Shown piece after piece: positions 16,952 through 25,916 of a stretch of DNA of 64,000 nt. Source of the stretch: Holophagaceae bacterium. Its GTDB lineage: Bacteria > Acidobacteriota > Holophagae > Holophagales > Holophagaceae. Positions within the stretch are counted from its first letter, which is position 1, and every line of letters begins with the position of its first letter. A program made the position numbers and the translations under genes. Location of the stretch: NCBI GenBank assembly GCA_016720465.1, contig JADKKO010000003.1, positions 62,001 to 126,000 of the forward strand. The letters run 5' to 3'. The notes under the pieces were generated by a model that saw only the letters and a list, made by a program, of their open reading frames with translations, was not told the DNA's origin and ran no database searches.

Positions 16952-17268
16952 ATACGAATTTGCATTCGAAAAAATAATATTCACCACCAAGACACCAAAT
17001 TCCAATTTGTCCCGCGTATCGGATACTCCGATACCGAGAAAAAGCGCCAACCTCCAACATGCTTGATTTCGACTCAAAATCGCTTCGCGAGGCGCGTAGC
17101 GCCTGCGGGCCGAAGGCACGCAAATTCAGGTGGCCCGGCGCGGATCACACCTAGGCGTGAGCCCGCCGCTGGGCCACCTGAATTTCATCCGCGAAGCTCG
17201 CACTTGACGGGTCTCTTTGTGCCCTTTGTGGCTTGGTGGTTCATATCTTTGAATGCAACTTGGTATGA
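16952..17268. mobile_element. Inverted-repeat element copy A with structured core (MITE-like)
   Basis: The left end ATACGAATTTGCATTCGAAA (16952-16971), continuing to TTCACCACCAAG, is matched in inverse by the right end, where TTTGTGGCTTGGTGGTTC (from 17226) leads to GAATGCAACTTGGTAT (to 17266). Inside is the inverted core module with the hairpin at 17122-17184. No coding sequence or transposase is present. Copy B at 30082 has the same ends and lacks the hairpin; 52580 has only the left end. Confidence 0.65.
17081..17196 (-). repeat. Structured core module, copy 2
   Basis: The reverse complement matches the 8351-8468 module: CTTCGCGGATG, hairpin, GCG-GGCC-type stem, GGCGCTACGCGCC, CGCGAAGCGAT. 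Hairpin 1 arms lie at 17122-17140 and 17166-17184. Compared with copy 1, the outer G-C pair is A-T and an internal C-G pair is T-A, so both arms changed together; one further position becomes a G-T pair on one strand. The loop keeps CGGATCACACC. Confidence 0.65.
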
Positions 17269-17335
17269 ACCTGCGTTTTGTCGGCACAAGCCAAACGCAT
17301 GAAATCACATTTACCGAGAATGGGCGCTTCCAATT

Positions 17336-18025
17336 TTAACTTCCCGCCCCGTAGGCCAGCGCCGACGGCGTCCGGCAACCGACGATGGCTGGGGCCTCAT
17401 GGACGAGCGCATCATCCTCGAGGGCCGCGACCATGAAGAGGGCGAAATCCACCCGGCGCGTGAGGTTGCTTGCCAGGACGGGATCACCCACATGCCTGCT
17501 CCAGACGGGCAGGCCCTGGCTCTCCCCTTCCTCCAGATCGCTCCCCCGCACGACGGTCCACCGGGTGTCGCTGGCGAACACTCTCCGGCAGGCCTCCACT
17601 TGGTCGTCGAGCTCCACCAGGCGCAGTCGCCGGGCAATCCATCCGAACGCCGCAACGAAGGCCTTGAAGGTCCGCGAGTACACGTCCTTCCCGTCGCGGG
17701 AGATGTGCCAGCCGCAGGAAAAGACCAGGCGCGCGCCCGGCCGCGCGTGATCGAGCACCGCCTGCACCGTCCCGGACGAGTACTGCTGGACCCCCCACGG
17801 CACCAGCACGGTGAGCACCCCGTCGCACCCTTCGACCGCCCGCTCGATGACCTGTGCGTCGTTGGTCGCTCCGGGGAAGATCGCGATGCGGCCCTTGAAC
17901 GGGTCGAGTTTGCCCACGCTGCGCTCCCGGCAAACGCCGACCACTTCGTAGCCCCGATCCAGCGCATGCTGCACCATGTACCGCCCGAGCTTTCCGGACG
18001 CGCCGACAATGCAGACTTTCTTCAT
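17336..18025 (-). CDS. NAD(P)-binding NmrA/SDR-like protein
   Basis: 229 residues with an N-terminal glycine-rich nucleotide motif KVCIVGASGKLGRYMVQHAL, then GVCRERSVGKLDPFKGRIAIFPGATND and a strand LVFSCGWHIS. The layout fits an atypical short-chain dehydrogenase/NmrA-like family, which often senses or reduces with NAD(P)H; the YxxxK catalytic pair of classical SDRs is not seen. GGGAGG lies close before the ATG at 18025. The next gene upstream on this strand is distant. The substrate is unknown. Confidence 0.75.
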   Translation of the reverse strand: MKKVCIVGASGKLGRYMVQHALDRGYEVVGVCRERSVGKLDPFKGRIAIFPGATNDAQVIERAVEGCDGVLTVLVPWGVQQYSSGTVQAVLDHARPGARLVFSCGWHISRDGKDVYSRTFKAFVAAFGWIARRLRLVELDDQVEACRRVFASDTRWTVVRGSDLEEGESQGLPVWSRHVGDPVLASNLTRRVDFALFMVAALEDDALVHEAPAIVGCRTPSALAYGAGS

Positions 18026-18174
18026 CGCCTCCCTCTCCCGGTGCAGCGCGTGGTGTTGGCTGCAGCAACTATACGTGGAATGGCGGATGCGCGGAATTCC
18101 TTGACCAAGGAGCCCTTTCTAGGATCATTGGTGTCTTATTTGTGTTTTTCTATCATTATTTAAATCAATCTGTA

Positions 18175-21100
18175 TCAACCTTGCGCGGATTCCCGGGTGA
18201 CGAGGTTCTCCAGCACGGCGAAGGCGGCTTCCACGATCCGGAGCGCCCCGGCCACCAGGTGGCCCTCTCCTGCGCCGGCGCGGGATTCCAGGAGAGCCGC
18301 CGCCTCCGCCAGGGGCCCGGCTCCCACCATCCGGCTGGCGCCCTTGATCCGGTGGGCCCCGCGCGCCGCTTCCGCCAGATCCCCCCGATCCACTGCCAGC
18401 CGCAGGCCCGCCAGGTCGATCCGGCAGGTGTCCCGGAAGTCCCGCAGGATTTCCAGCGTGGCGGCGCGGTCGCCCTGCGACAGACCCTCCAGGACGGCGA
18501 AGTCCACGGGAGGCGCCCCCGGAGCTTCCATGGCCGCTTGCAAAGGTTCCGCATCCGGGTCGACGGGCCTCGGGGCCATGAGGCCTGCCGCTCCCGGAAG
18601 CCATTGGCGCAGCTTCGCGTCGAGGCCGGGGATGCTCACCGGCTTGATGATGCAATCGTCCATGCCCACCGCCTGGCAGCGCTCCAGTTCGCCGTGCAGG
18701 GCGTTGGCGGTCAGGGCAAGGATGGGGATGCGCGGGTTCCCGGTCTCCGTTTCGATCCTGCGGACCTCCGCGGCCACCTGGTAGCCGTCCATGTGGGGCA
18801 TCTGGATATCGGTGAGCAGCAGCCCGTACTTCGTCTGCCCCAGGGCTTCCAGGGCCGCCAGCCCGTCCTCCACCGCATCCACCTGGTAGCCTGCGAGCTG
18901 GAGCTGCCGCGTCAGCACCATGCGGTTGGTGGCATGGTCTTCCGCCAGCAGGATCAGGCACCCCGCAGCCAGGGCCGCTTCCCGGCCGGGCGGCTCCACG
19001 GGCTCCCAGACGGCGGCCTGGGCGGCGTTGCCCAGGTCCGCGGGATCCGCCAGGGGGAAGGCCGCGATGAAGGACATGGTGGTGCCCTTGCCTTCCTCGC
19101 TGTCCATGGTGATGCGGCCGCCCATCATCTGGGCCAGGCGCAGGCTGATGGAGAGCCCCAGGCCGGTGCCGCCGAAGCGTCGGGTGGTGGTGGACTCCGC
19201 CTGCACGAAGGGTTGGAAGAGCCGCTTCTGGTTTTCCGGCGAGACGCCGATGCCCGTGTCCCAGACGCGGAAGGCGAGGGTCTGGGCCTCCGCGTCGGAG
19301 CCCAGCAATTCGGCGCGGATGCCCACCTTGCCCTGGTGGGTGAACTTCAGGGCGTTGCTGAAGAAATTGTCGAGGATCTCCCGGAACCGCACTGGATCCG
19401 CCACGTGGGCCTCGGCGATCCCCGGGTCGATCTCGCAGGCCACCTGCAATCCCTTGCCGGCGGCGGCTCCGGAGTAGCTGGCGAATTCCTCTTCCACGAT
19501 TCGCCGCAGGGAGACCGCCACGGGTTCCAGCTCCAGTTTTCCCGCCTCGATCTTGGAGAAGTCCAGGATGTCGCCGATGATCCCCAGCAGGGCGCGGGCG
19601 GAGGACTGGATGGTGCCCAGGGCGCTGCGCTGATCAGGATCCAGCTTCGTATGCGACAGGATCTCCACCATCCCCAGCATGCCGATCATGGGGGTGCGCA
19701 GCTCGTGGGTCATGGTGGCCAGGAATTCCGACTTGGCCTGGTTGGCGGCCTGGGCCTCCTCCGCGCGGATGCGGAGCGACAGGTCCGCCATGGCGCCCAC
19801 CATCCGGGTGATCCGGCCGTCGGCGTCCTTCACCACGCACCCGCGGTCGAGCACCTGGGTGTAATGGCCGTCCATATGCCGGAACCGGTACTCGTCGGAC
19901 CAGACGGTGCCGCCTTCCTCGATGGTGGCCCGGATGCCGTCGAGGGCCCGCTCCCGGTCCTCTGGATGGATGCGGTCGATCCACCACTGCCGGGTGGCGG
20001 GGACTTCCGCGATGGGATACCCGAAGGTGGCGGTGATGGTGTCGCTCCAGGCCAGGGTGTCCGTGGCGATGTCCCGGACCCAGATCACGTCACTGGTGGC
20101 CCGCTGGACCATCAAGTAGAGGTCGTTCTGGTCCCGCAGCTCCTGCTCGGCCTGCTTGCGTTCAATGGCCACGGCCACCTGGCCGGACACGAATTCGAGC
20201 AGGGCCTTGTCCCGGCTGGTGTAGGCGATGTCCCCGGAGTAGCTCTGCAGCACCAGGGCGCCGAGGGTGCGCGACCGGGACTTGAGGGGCACGCCGACCC
20301 ATTCCATGGAATCCGAGCCCACCACCGGCAGCAGTAGTCCGGTGCCATCTTCCCGGGTCTCCCGGGTCAGGAGCAGCGCCTTTCCCGTGCGGATCACCTG
20401 GCCGGTGAGGGTGCCGTCGTCGAGCTTCCGGATCCCCGGCGGCGGGTCCTGTTCGTCCACGAAGTAGGGGAAGGTCAGTTCATCCTTCCGCTCGTCATAA
20501 AGCGCCACGAAGAAGTTCGGAGCCGGCAGCAGCCCGCCGATGATTTCGTGGATCCGGCGGAACAGGTCCGGGAGCGTCGCGGCGGAATGGGCGGCTTCGG
20601 AAATGCTGTGCAGCGCCTCCTGCGTCTTTTCGGCCTGTTTGCGTTCGGTGAGGTCCATGCAGGCGCCGCCGATGCCCTTCAGCAGGCCTTTTTCATCAAC
20701 GAGCACTTCCGCATAATCGAAGATGACCCGGACTGCGCCATCCGGCCGGACGATCCGGGACTCGTGGCTGAAAGGTTTCAGGTCGACCTTGGCCTGCTCC
20801 ACCAGCCGCTCGATCTCCGCCCGGTCCTCGGGATGGACGCGCTGAAGGAAATCCTCGAAGGACGGCTTGTGGCTGTCCGGGTCGACCCCGTAGATGCGGC
20901 ATAGCTCGTCGGACCAGACCAGCACCTGGGTGGCCAGATCCCAGTTCCAGCTTCCCAGGTGGGCGAGCCGCTGGGCCTCCTCCAGTCGGGATTCGCTCAC
21001 GCGCAGCGCTTCCTGGTCCCGGACGAGTTCGGTGATGTCTTCGGAAATGAAACAGAACCGCGGATTCCCGCCGGCGGTCGTGCCAAGGGGGGCGATGGTC

Positions 21101-23703
21101 ACCGAGAGGCTGCGTTTGCGGTCCCGCATCTGGCCGGCGAGAACGAAGTGGATGGGATGCCCCGCCGCCTCGGCTTCCCTGTAGTGCTTCAGCCAGGTGT
21201 CGTGGTCCCCGGGCCTCATCCCGACCTGGCGGGCGGTGGCCCCGGCGATTTCGGACGCCGGCCTGCCGAAACTGCGGGCCATAGCCTCGTTGATGGACAC
21301 CGCGAGCATCTCCCCCTCGGGAGTCACCTCGGAGACGCCCATCATCATGGGCGCCCCATCGTAGAAGGCCCGGAGGGTGGCTTCCCGCTCTTCCAGGTCC
21401 CGGGCCAGCCTGTGGCGTTCGGTCACATCCTCCACCAGGTAGGCGAAGCGCGGACGGCCATGGGGGCCCGGCCCGATGTAGGCGAGCGTGATGGCCCAGC
21501 GAAGGTTCAGGCCCGCGAGGGACAGTTCCCTTTCAAAATGCACCGGCTCGCGGGTTTCCAGGGCCCGGCGGTACTCCTCCACCCAGACGCCCCGGTACGG
21601 CCCCGTGAAGCCAAGGTCGCCGATGCGCAGGCCCGGGGCGTCTTTCACGCCGATGCCCATGGAATCTGCGGCGGCGGTGTTGACGGAGACCAGGACCACA
21701 TCCTGGTCCTCGGTGAATTCCGTGACGCCCATCTGGAAGGGGGCTCCATCGAAAAATCCGCGGAGGATGCCCTGGCTGTTCTTCAGGGCCGCTTCTGCAT
21801 GTTTCCATTCCGAGATGTCCCGCATGAACACCCGGGCTGCCACTTCCCCCTGGAAACGGACCCGCGTGATGGTGACCTCCACGGGCGTGACGCGGCCGCC
21901 ATGGCCCACCACGCGCAGTTCCTGGGCCGGCATCATGGCTCCGGTCTCAAGGAAGCGCCAACCCCTCTCCTCCATCATGATGCGGTCCTTGGGGTGGAGG
22001 AAATCCAGCACGGACTTGCCGAGGACCTCCTCATCGGACTCCACTTCGAACAACTTCAGGCCCGCGGGGTTCACATAGCGGAACACGCCGCCATTGGCCA
22101 CGAAGATGCAGTCTGGCGAGTTCTCCACGAGCTGCCGGTAGTTCTCCTCGCTTTCGGCCATGGCCTGCCAGGCGGCATTGCGTTCGGTGATGTCGCGGAG
22201 GAAGACCCGGCCTCCCACGCCCCCTTTCCAGGGAATGGGGGAGGTCATGGCTTCCACTTCCACCACCTTGCCGTTAGGCCGATGAAGCCGCAGACCCGTC
22301 CGGCGGAGGGCCTCGGGATGTTCCTGGAAGCCCTGCACGCGCTCCTGGATGCGGGGTTTGTCGTCCTCGTGGACATTCTCCAATACCGAATGGCCGATCA
22401 ATTCTTCGGCTGAATGCAGGCCGAAGAGTTCCACCGCGGCTGGATTCAAGTAATCAAACCGGCCTTCGAACTCGATAAAGATCGCCTCGGGCGCGGTCTG
22501 CACCAGCTGCCTGTAACGGTCTTCACTCTCGGTCAGGGCGGCGGTGCTCCGCTCCACCCGCCGCCGCAGCAGATAGATCCAGGCCAGGAAAACGAGGATC
22601 ACCCCGGCCACGATCATAGCCGTGAGGATCAGCCGGTCCTTGGTCCGGGCGGATCTCAGCCGGTCGGGGTCGAACAGGAATCCATCCAGGCGCATGGTGG
22701 CGGGCAGGATCCCGAGTTGTTTGTAGATCGCGAGGGTCCTGTCCCATCGTTCCTTGTTGATCGAGCCCACCGGGACGATGTCTGGAAGGATGAGGATCTT
22801 CATGGCTTGGGCCTCGGCAACCATATTTCCTGGACGGAGGCCTCGCTCCTTGGCTCCTGGCATTGCGAGGATCCAGCCGCTGACCTCTTCCGGGTGCTGC
22901 AAGGCGTAATTCCAGCCTTTGGCCACCGCCCGGCGGACCGCTTCCACCCGCTCCGGATGGTCCCGCGCCTCCTCAGTGGTCGTGAAAAGGCAATCGCCGT
23001 AGAAGTCGATGCCGTGCTCCGCGGGCCGGATCAGCTTGACCGGGATCCCCGCCTGCTCCAGTTGGTAGGGCTCCACGCCGTAGTACCCGGACATGGCGTC
23101 CGTGCGGCCTTCCTGGAGGTCCCGGAAATTCCAGGACTGCGGCAGGAAGGTGATGCTGGAAGGGTCGATGCCCTCGTGCATGAACATCGCCCGGGTCTGG
23201 ATGTCTCCCTGGTTGAATTCCACCATCACCCGTTTGCCCACCAGATCCTTGGGCTCGATCAAACCGTCCGCGGCGCGGGTCATCAGCACGTAGGGCGAGT
23301 GCTGGAAGATGGCCGCCACCACCACCACCGGCAGGCCCTGGGCCCGGGCCACCAGCAGATCCGAATCGCCGATGCCGTAGGCCGCCTTGCCCGCCGTCAC
23401 TTCCCGGACGGGGTCCCGGTGCGGGCCGCCCTCCACCAGGTGGACGTCGAGCCCCTCAGCGGTGAAGTACCCCATGCGCTGGGCCGCGTAGTAGCCCGCG
23501 AACTGGAACTGGTGTTTCCATTTGAGCTGGATGGCGACTTTTTCCGGTTTGGGCGCTGCCTGCAAAGGGGGGCCACCCCAGGAGGACCAGGACCGCCAGG
23601 AAGCCCCGGGCCAGCCTAGAAATGGCCCACGGCTCCACTGGATGAGCCAAGCTCGCAGCGGCAGGGGTGGATGGTGCGTGTGGGCCCAAACCAAGTCTCC
23701 CAA
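18175..23703 (-). CDS. Hybrid sensor histidine kinase: NMT1-type periplasmic domain, multiple PAS, GAF, HisKA, HATPase, REC, HPt
   Basis: About 1,842 residues as read. Residues 51-345 are an NMT1/THI5-like solute-binding domain (KVAIQLKWKHQFQFAGYYAA), 357-379 a transmembrane helix, then five PAS-like segments, a GAF domain and a sixth PAS before the kinase core. The phospho-accepting H1333 lies in MTHELRTP; the ATPase has DTGIGV and GGTGLGLS. A receiver follows with D1632 (TDIQMPHMDG), then an HPt domain with H1784 (AHRIKGASRM). This is a complete internal phosphorelay. No output regulator adjoins. The 5' end is uncertain: a clean signal peptide (RLARGFLAVLVLLGW) lies in another frame and joins the body if the G6 run at 23567-23572 were G5, with TTG 23650 or GTG 23638 as start; the TTG at 23703 is the open-frame limit. 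Confidence 0.85.
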   Translation of the reverse strand: MGDLVWAHTHHPPLPLRAWLIQWSRGPFLGWPGASWRSWSSWGGPPLQAAPKPEKVAIQLKWKHQFQFAGYYAAQRMGYFTAEGLDVHLVEGGPHRDPVREVTAGKAAYGIGDSDLLVARAQGLPVVVVAAIFQHSPYVLMTRAADGLIEPKDLVGKRVMVEFNQGDIQTRAMFMHEGIDPSSITFLPQSWNFRDLQEGRTDAMSGYYGVEPYQLEQAGIPVKLIRPAEHGIDFYGDCLFTTTEEARDHPERVEAVRRAVAKGWNYALQHPEEVSGWILAMPGAKERGLRPGNMVAEAQAMKILILPDIVPVGSINKERWDRTLAIYKQLGILPATMRLDGFLFDPDRLRSARTKDRLILTAMIVAGVILVFLAWIYLLRRRVERSTAALTESEDRYRQLVQTAPEAIFIEFEGRFDYLNPAAVELFGLHSAEELIGHSVLENVHEDDKPRIQERVQGFQEHPEALRRTGLRLHRPNGKVVEVEAMTSPIPWKGGVGGRVFLRDITERNAAWQAMAESEENYRQLVENSPDCIFVANGGVFRYVNPAGLKLFEVESDEEVLGKSVLDFLHPKDRIMMEERGWRFLETGAMMPAQELRVVGHGGRVTPVEVTITRVRFQGEVAARVFMRDISEWKHAEAALKNSQGILRGFFDGAPFQMGVTEFTEDQDVVLVSVNTAAADSMGIGVKDAPGLRIGDLGFTGPYRGVWVEEYRRALETREPVHFERELSLAGLNLRWAITLAYIGPGPHGRPRFAYLVEDVTERHRLARDLEEREATLRAFYDGAPMMMGVSEVTPEGEMLAVSINEAMARSFGRPASEIAGATARQVGMRPGDHDTWLKHYREAEAAGHPIHFVLAGQMRDRKRSLSVTIAPLGTTAGGNPRFCFISEDITELVRDQEALRVSESRLEEAQRLAHLGSWNWDLATQVLVWSDELCRIYGVDPDSHKPSFEDFLQRVHPEDRAEIERLVEQAKVDLKPFSHESRIVRPDGAVRVIFDYAEVLVDEKGLLKGIGGACMDLTERKQAEKTQEALHSISEAAHSAATLPDLFRRIHEIIGGLLPAPNFFVALYDERKDELTFPYFVDEQDPPPGIRKLDDGTLTGQVIRTGKALLLTRETREDGTGLLLPVVGSDSMEWVGVPLKSRSRTLGALVLQSYSGDIAYTSRDKALLEFVSGQVAVAIERKQAEQELRDQNDLYLMVQRATSDVIWVRDIATDTLAWSDTITATFGYPIAEVPATRQWWIDRIHPEDRERALDGIRATIEEGGTVWSDEYRFRHMDGHYTQVLDRGCVVKDADGRITRMVGAMADLSLRIRAEEAQAANQAKSEFLATMTHELRTPMIGMLGMVEILSHTKLDPDQRSALGTIQSSARALLGIIGDILDFSKIEAGKLELEPVAVSLRRIVEEEFASYSGAAAGKGLQVACEIDPGIAEAHVADPVRFREILDNFFSNALKFTHQGKVGIRAELLGSDAEAQTLAFRVWDTGIGVSPENQKRLFQPFVQAESTTTRRFGGTGLGLSISLRLAQMMGGRITMDSEEGKGTTMSFIAAFPLADPADLGNAAQAAVWEPVEPPGREAALAAGCLILLAEDHATNRMVLTRQLQLAGYQVDAVEDGLAALEALGQTKYGLLLTDIQMPHMDGYQVAAEVRRIETETGNPRIPILALTANALHGELERCQAVGMDDCIIKPVSIPGLDAKLRQWLPGAAGLMAPRPVDPDAEPLQAAMEAPGAPPVDFAVLEGLSQGDRAATLEILRDFRDTCRIDLAGLRLAVDRGDLAEAARGAHRIKGASRMVGAGPLAEAAALLESRAGAGEGHLVAGALRIVEAAFAVLENLVTRESAQG

Positions 23704-23705
23704 TG

Positions 23706-25082
23706 CTACTGAAGCCTACTCCTCAATTTTGATTCTGTTAGCAAATTATCGAGGCGCGATTGAACTTTACAATCAAATCGCATTGCCCCAGTTCCTCGTG
23801 CTTCGAACCCATACAAGTAGCCATCATCGCTGCCGCCGATGGCGAAGCCGCCGTCGCGGGAAAGCTGGAAGGGCCAGTTCATGGCGGAGGTGTCGAAGCT
23901 GCCCAGGCCCGCGCCATTGTTGGCATCCAGCACGTAGAAGTGGCCGGGCGTCAGGCCGCCGCCTTTTTTGGGTTCCCCGGTGCCGAAGGACACCAGGTTG
24001 TCCTGGCCGCCCAGGATGTGGTTGCTGGGATTGGGCCAATATTCCACATCCGTTTTCCAGGCCAGGGTTCCGCTGGCGCCGGCATCGTCCACGCGGTAGG
24101 CATACCCCACCAGCGGCGCGCTGCTGTTGCTGAGGCCCACCACGAAGGAACCGTCTGCGGACATGCCCACGCAGCTGGAGGTGGAGATGCCTGGCTGGAC
24201 GTACTGCCACTGGGAAGCGCCGGTGCTGATGAAGGTGCCCCGGTCGAAGTAGTAGATGCCGTTGGTGCCGCTGATGGCCGCGGCGAATCTGCTGCCGTCC
24301 GCGGACATGGCCACGGATTTCACGTAGGCGCCGCCGGAGGTGGATTCCGCCTTCAGATTGCGGCTGGCCAGGGCCGCGAAGTGCTCCTTCACGAAGCCCC
24401 GCGGATCAGCGCCATCGGGTTCCGCCGCCGAGCCGCCGGCGGGGATGGACCAGGTCTGCGACTGCACCAGCCCTGTCGAAGTGATCTGGAACAGGATCAG
24501 CGCCGGCGCCGAGCCGTTGGGGTAGAAGCCGGCCACCAGCCATTTTCCGTCCTCGGACATGGCCAGGCTCTGCACGCTGTTGTTGGCGGACGTCAGGCCC
24601 GTGAGCGCCTGGTAGGCGCCGCCCTGAAGGTTGTACAGGTAGATCTGCTGGCCGCTGCCGCTGTAGGTGGCGCCGCATCCGGCCGCGAGGATGGTTCCAT
24701 CCTTGGACATGGCGATCTGGTTCACGCGGGAGCCTGTGGATTGCGTCAGCAGCGCGCTGCCGTCGGCCACGGAGATGGCGCGCAGCTGCCCGGTGTAGGT
24801 GCTGGTGAGCCAGCCGCCGCCCGCGGCGATGGTGCCGGCCGCGTTCAGCTTCACCCAGAACACGCCTTCGTAGGCGCTGTCCCACACGTCCGACTGGAGC
24901 ACCGCGCCCGCCCGGTTCAGCACGTAGAATCCGAAATCCGCCGTGGTATCGAACTCGAAGGTCCCGCCCGCCAGCACCGTCCCATCCTGGGAGGCATCCG
25001 TGGTGTTGAACCAGAGCCCCGGGGAGCTTTGGGGATAAGTCCAGGACGAAGTCATGGTGGGCGGTTGGGCCGGTCCGGTCAT
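23706..25082 (-). CDS. WD40/PQQ-like beta-propeller protein of unknown function
   Basis: 458 residues. The repeats resemble WD40/PQQ-type blades, with recurring 'MSxDGxxxAxG' segments: IAMSKDGTILAAGCG, LAMSEDGKWLVAGFY, VAMSADGSRFAAAISG and VGMSADGSFVVGLS. The blade count is about seven. There is no clear signal peptide at the chosen ATG 25082, which has AAGGAG close upstream. The gene ends two bases before the open frame of the hybrid kinase and is transcribed in the same direction, so the pair is likely co-expressed; the propeller might feed a signal to the kinase, but this is inference. The C-terminus (LDNLLTESKLRSRLQ) is charged and helical. Confidence 0.75.
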   Translation of the reverse strand: MTGPAQPPTMTSSWTYPQSSPGLWFNTTDASQDGTVLAGGTFEFDTTADFGFYVLNRAGAVLQSDVWDSAYEGVFWVKLNAAGTIAAGGGWLTSTYTGQLRAISVADGSALLTQSTGSRVNQIAMSKDGTILAAGCGATYSGSGQQIYLYNLQGGAYQALTGLTSANNSVQSLAMSEDGKWLVAGFYPNGSAPALILFQITSTGLVQSQTWSIPAGGSAAEPDGADPRGFVKEHFAALASRNLKAESTSGGAYVKSVAMSADGSRFAAAISGTNGIYYFDRGTFISTGASQWQYVQPGISTSSCVGMSADGSFVVGLSNSSAPLVGYAYRVDDAGASGTLAWKTDVEYWPNPSNHILGGQDNLVSFGTGEPKKGGGLTPGHFYVLDANNGAGLGSFDTSAMNWPFQLSRDGGFAIGGSDDGYLYGFEARGTGAMRFDCKVQSRLDNLLTESKLRSRLQ

Positions 25083-25130
25083 CGATAGCTCCTTGAGGGG
25101 TGCAGCCAGCATAAACGAGGGCGGAGGTTT

Positions 25131-25310
25131 GAGCTATGGGCTTTGAGCTTTGAGCTTTGAGCTTTGAGCTTCGAGCTTTCAGGTTGCGGCTTTAGGCCCG
25201 GATCATGGGTCCAGAGTTTCAATTCGGATCCGGCCTTCGGCCGCGCATCAAGGTGCGCCAAAGGCGCCACCAGATTTGCTCATAGCTCATAGCTCATAGC
25301 CCATAGCTCT
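25131..25310. repeat. Tandem heptad array with inverted ends
   Basis: Between the propeller gene and the methyltransferase gene. Four to five tandem GCTTTGA heptads occupy about 25140-25173, and AGCTCAT-type heptads occupy about 25278-25308. The outer words GAGCTATGGGCT (25131) and AGCCCATAGCTC (25297-25308) are exact reverse complements, so the region is an inverted repeat made of heptads. It resembles the repeat at 2988-3060. Too short and too regular for a CRISPR. Confidence 0.6.
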
Positions 25311-25916
25311 TTATTGCCGCTCCAGGAGGATGCTCCGGAACGTGCGGCCTAGCATCACACCCTGGTCGGAGATAGTCCGCAGGGGCAGGCCCGCGACCAG
25401 ATCGCCGAAGCGGCGGTTGATGTCCGTGAAGGGGAGCACCAATGCCTGGAGGCCCTTTCGCCAGAAAGGGACGCGCGCCTGGCCATCGGGCAGGAATTTG
25501 TCCACCACCGCGAGGCGGCCGCCGGGCTTCAGGACGCGGCAGGCCTCCGCCAGCACCGCATGGCCATCGGGCGCCACGGCGACGATGAGGTGCAGCAGCG
25601 CCGCATCGAAACCCGCATCATGCAAGGGCAGCGCCTGGGCATCCATGGCCGCGAGCCGCACGTTGGCCAGGCCCAGCCGTGCGCGCCTCCCACCGGCCCT
25701 GGCGAGCATGGCCGGCACCAAGTCCCCGCCCAGGACGTCCACATCGCGCGGCAGGAAGGGAAGATCCAGGCCTGTGCCGATGCCCGGAATCAGCAGTTTT
25801 TCGCCGGGAGCCAGCTTCAGCGAGGCAATGGATTCCCTCCGGATGCCGCGCATCAGGCCCGCCATGGCCAAGTCGTAGAAAGGCGCTCCCAGGTGGTAGA
25901 CCAGGTCCCGTTTCAC
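25311..25916 (-). CDS. Class I SAM-dependent methyltransferase (UbiE-like)
   Basis: 201 residues of a Rossmann-type methyltransferase. The SAM loop is LLIPGIGTGLDLPFLP (a G-x-G-x-G variant, preceded by EK), followed by the acidic strand end VLGGDLVPAML and motif IV LLHLIVAVAPDG, then CRVLKPGGRLAVVDKFLP. The start overlaps the last four bases of murG on the same strand, which implies translational coupling. Acceptor unknown; the nearest general resemblance is to UbiE/COQ5 and other methyltransferase-11 proteins. Pairing with murG need not mean a peptidoglycan substrate. Confidence 0.8.
   Translation of the reverse strand: MKRDLVYHLGAPFYDLAMAGLMRGIRRESIASLKLAPGEKLLIPGIGTGLDLPFLPRDVDVLGGDLVPAMLARAGGRRARLGLANVRLAAMDAQALPLHDAGFDAALLHLIVAVAPDGHAVLAEACRVLKPGGRLAVVDKFLPDGQARVPFWRKGLQALVLPFTDINRRFGDLVAGLPLRTISDQGVMLGRTFRSILLERQ

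Noticed and set aside
18142..20337. A 731-codon open frame on the plus strand opposite the hybrid kinase
   Set aside because: It is antisense to a well-supported gene, has the His/Gln/Gly/Asp-rich composition of a GC-rich shadow frame, and shows no domain.
25131..25310. Possible CRISPR array
   Set aside because: The units are 7 bases long and contiguous; there are no regular spacers and no cas genes.
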